Origin: Paracoccaceae bacterium
GTDB lineage: Bacteria; Pseudomonadota; Alphaproteobacteria; Rhodobacterales; Rhodobacteraceae
Direction: 5' to 3'
Assembly (NCBI GenBank): GCA_020832445.1
Contig: JAFIEO010000022.1
Coordinates: forward strand, 84,483-148,482
Length of the DNA stretch: 64,000 nucleotides
Shown: positions 62,201 through 64,000 of the stretch, in pieces
How the letters are laid out: the number at the start of each line of letters is the position of its first letter
Position numbering within the stretch: the stretch's first letter is position 1
Translations under genes and position numbers: made by a program
Notes under the pieces: model-generated
What the model was told of the DNA's origin: nothing
The model's database searches: none
Seen by the model: only the letters and a program-made list of their open reading frames with translations

Positions 62201-62456
62201 GGACAGATCCACCTGACCGTCATAAACGAAAACGCTGGTGACGTCCGGCGTGTCGACAGACAAAGTCCAGTCAGTGCCACGGATCGCGGCCGCAGCGCTG
62301 GGGGTCTGAACTGTGATCGGTCTGTTTGTTTCGCGTGGCGTGCGCGCCCAGACTTTACCAGAGTTCAGTTCAAGCGAGGCTTGCGTATCCGACACCTGAT
62401 TGATTGCAAGTTCCGAATTCGGATGCAGACGCATCGCCGTTCGGTCAACTGTTGAT
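59261..62456 (-). pseudogene. FecR-TPR-beta-barrel protein, 5' end cut off by IS21
   Basis: About 1065 native codons. From the truncated 5' side: a FecR domain (MRLHPNSELAINQVSDTQAS, then AAAIRGTDWTLSVDTPDVTS, VYDGQVDLSNAQG), a helical TPR array (AEAFVLSVVEGNPSNAVPLYRR, and SRLAMAEHTVGHPIEAEAALRKALTLAPG), and a C-terminal outer-membrane beta barrel with the terminal aromatic residue (SVGRSFSLSAAMRF). The track ORF starts at 62548 inside the IS end; the native start and signal peptide were at or beyond 62457. FecR domains usually sense a signal across the periplasm. It is six bases from the CHASE2 cyclase, which it presumably informs. Expression of a remnant cannot be excluded. Confidence 0.8.
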
Positions 62457-64000
62457 TGCCACTGAGATTTGACCCGGCAACAGCAGAAATTGTCATTGAG
62501 AATTGACCCATGTGCAACCTTGGCCCGGCTTGAATCAGCTGGGGGCAAATGGAGTGATCGACATGGGATTTTTGAAGGTTATCAGGACATGGGCGCTGCG
62601 AGACAAGATGCCCATTCGCGAGATCGCGCGGCGCACGGGCATATCGCGTAACACGATCAAGAAGTATCTGCGGGAAGGGATTGTTGAACCTGCGTTTCAG
62701 ACGCCGGATCGTCCCAGCAAGCTCGACCCATATGCCAAGCAGCTGACAGCTTGGCTTGTCTCGGATCAGCGCAAATCACGCAAAGAGCGCCGGACGGCGA
62801 AGCTGATGCACGCCGATCTGGTGAAGCTGGGATATGACGGTTCCTATGAGCGTGTTGCGGCCTTCGTTCGTGAATGGAAAGGCGAACGCCAGCGCGCGTA
62901 TCACACGACGGATCGGGGAACTTTCGTGCCACTGGTGTTCGCACCAGGCGAGGCGTTCCAGTTCGACTGGAGCGAGGACTGGGCCTATGTCGGTGGCGAG
63001 CGGATCAAGCTGCAGGTGGCACATATCAAGCTGTCGCATAGTCGCGCCTTTTTGGTGCGGGCCTATTTGCTGCAAACGCACGAGATGCTGTTCGACGCTC
63101 ATTGGCATGCTTTCCGTGTCTTTGAAGGCGTGCCGGGCCGCGGCATCTACGACAATATGAAGACCGCCGTCGACAAGGTCGGACTTGGCAAGAAGCGCGA
63201 TGTGAATGCGCGGTTCACAGCGATGACCAGCCATTATGTCTTCGAGCCTGAGTTCTGCAATCCCGCCGCAGGCTGGGAGAAGGGACAGGTCGAGAAGAAT
63301 GTGCGCGATGCGCGCCATCGCATGTGGCAGCTGATGCCGGCCTTTCCAGATCTGGATGCGCTGAATGCTTGGCTGGAAGAACGTTGTAAGCTGCTGTGGG
63401 CTGAGACGGCCCATGGCACGTTGCCCGGAAGCATCGCCGATGTGTGGGAGGCCGAGAAGCCTGCGCTGATGGCGCTCCCCACAATGTTCGATGGCTTTGT
63501 CGAGGAAAGAAAGCGCGTCTCGCCGACCCGCCTGATCAACTTTGACCGCACGCGTTATTCGGTGCCTGCCAGCTTTGCGAACCGGCCCGTCAGCCTGCGC
63601 ATTTACCCTGAGCGGCTGGTGGTTGTGGCCGAGGGCCATGTGATTTGCACGCATGAGCGCATCATCGACCGGTCGCACCGCCAGCCGGGGCGCGTCATCT
63701 ATGATTGGCGCCACTATCTGGCAGTCGTTCAGCGCAAGCCCGGGGCGCTGCGCAATGGCGCCCCCTTCGTGGAAATGCCCGAACCCTTCCGCATGTTACA
63801 GGCGAAGATACTGCGCCAGCCCGGCGGGGACCGCGAGATGGTCGATATTCTGTCTCTGGTGCTGCACCATGACGAGCAGGCCGTGCTGTGCGCCGTGGAA
63901 TTGGCGCTGGAGGCGGGCGTGCCGACCAAAACCCATGTGCTGAACCTGCTCCACAGGCTGCTGGATGGCACGCCGACCGACCAGCCGGATGTGAACCCTC
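62457..64000 (+). mobile_element. IS21-family element, left end and istA (runs off the window)
   Basis: The element begins at 62457 with TGCCACTGAGATTTGACCC. Two repeats of TGAGA(T/A)TTGACCC (62463-62475 and 62497-62509) form the multiple-site end seen in IS21 elements. istA follows and continues past base 64000; istB and the right end should lie beyond. Insertion took place inside the FecR domain of the barrel gene. Confidence 0.9.
62563..64000 (+). CDS. istA: IS21-family transposase IstA (partial, open at the right edge)
   Basis: At least 479 codons with no stop before the window ends, so the ORF track omits it. Translation from the ATG at 62563 (or GTG at 62554) gives MGFLKVIRTWALRDKMPIRE, a helix-turn-helix (IARRTGISRNTIKKYLREG, about 18-40) and the DDE core: QFDWSEDW (about 131), RGIYDNMKTAVDKVG (about 194) and WEKGQVEKN (about 243). 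These are all IstA landmarks. Typical length is 500-520 residues, so only the last 20-40 are missing. IstA acts with the IstB ATPase to insert the element. Confidence 0.93.
   Translation, partial: MGFLKVIRTWALRDKMPIREIARRTGISRNTIKKYLREGIVEPAFQTPDRPSKLDPYAKQLTAWLVSDQRKSRKERRTAKLMHADLVKLGYDGSYERVAAFVREWKGERQRAYHTTDRGTFVPLVFAPGEAFQFDWSEDWAYVGGERIKLQVAHIKLSHSRAFLVRAYLLQTHEMLFDAHWHAFRVFEGVPGRGIYDNMKTAVDKVGLGKKRDVNARFTAMTSHYVFEPEFCNPAAGWEKGQVEKNVRDARHRMWQLMPAFPDLDALNAWLEERCKLLWAETAHGTLPGSIADVWEAEKPALMALPTMFDGFVEERKRVSPTRLINFDRTRYSVPASFANRPVSLRIYPERLVVVAEGHVICTHERIIDRSHRQPGRVIYDWRHYLAVVQRKPGALRNGAPFVEMPEPFRMLQAKILRQPGGDREMVDILSLVLHHDEQAVLCAVELALEAGVPTKTHVLNLLHRLLDGTPTDQPDVNP

Noticed and set aside
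62776-63714. 312-codon minus-strand frame at the right edge
   Set aside because: It is antisense to the istA transposase, which reads without a stop to the window edge with all DDE motifs.

Overview
The window reads as a chromosome segment of a marine or alkaline-lake type Rhodobacterales (Alphaproteobacteria; Paracoccaceae/Roseobacteraceae). This is inferred from the high GC, the NasT-NasS control of an ABC-type nitrate assimilation operon, the SoxR, RidA, DUF1761 and PRC-barrel proteins, and the many short ATGA gene overlaps. No rRNA gene, complete tRNA gene or CRISPR array was seen.

1-3.6 kb is accessory DNA: a P4-type tyrosine integrase, a tRNA-3'-end-like fragment, inverted repeats, and a type III methyltransferase (mod) gene cut off after about 127 codons by IS66/IS3-like debris. 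3.6-8.1 kb holds two coupled exported proteins, one an 1134-residue Ig-like/metzincin candidate. 8.5-22.4 kb is a complete assimilatory nitrate island: nasT-nasS, an ANTAR two-hairpin leader with an intrinsic terminator, then nrtA-nrtB-nrtCD (fused ATPase)-nirB-nirD-nasA-trpD-like-cysG. NasT would release the terminator when nitrate titrates NasS. The operon then makes the transporter, nitrate reductase, nitrite reductase and siroheme.

22.5-34 kb is a patchwork of single genes: GNAT, a 24-aa membrane peptide, a twice-frameshifted rhaA, an internally deleted IS630, a LysR gene with no visible start codon, an FAD monooxygenase, a PRC-barrel protein, SoxR with its box, a pseudo-receiver, a Crp/Fnr regulator, a DMT exporter, a DEDDh exonuclease and a BCCT transporter. 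34-38.8 kb holds small exported proteins, including two SH3b proteins and an OmpA-type lipid/peptidoglycan anchor protein, all on the minus strand.

39.2-43.9 kb is a tightly overlapped five-gene operon: a FecB/FecCD/FecE-type importer plus an amidotransferase-like protein and an FmdE-like protein. It looks like an undescribed metal or cofactor uptake module. 44-51.2 kb holds a GNAT, an exported protein and a dipeptide/oligopeptide ABC system in the order dppD-F-A-B-C. 51.6-52.4 kb is a Zur-box-controlled pair: a HisI paralogue missing one zinc cysteine, and a small Cys-motif protein. 52.5-56.8 kb holds regulator/target pairs (WYL/DUF1761, LysR/alpha-beta hydrolase, TetR/RidA with three operator copies).

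57.3-62.5 kb is a two-gene signalling unit on the minus strand: a FecR-TPR-beta-barrel protein followed by a CHASE2 adenylate cyclase. The 5' end of the first gene is interrupted by an IS21-family element whose istA runs off the right edge.
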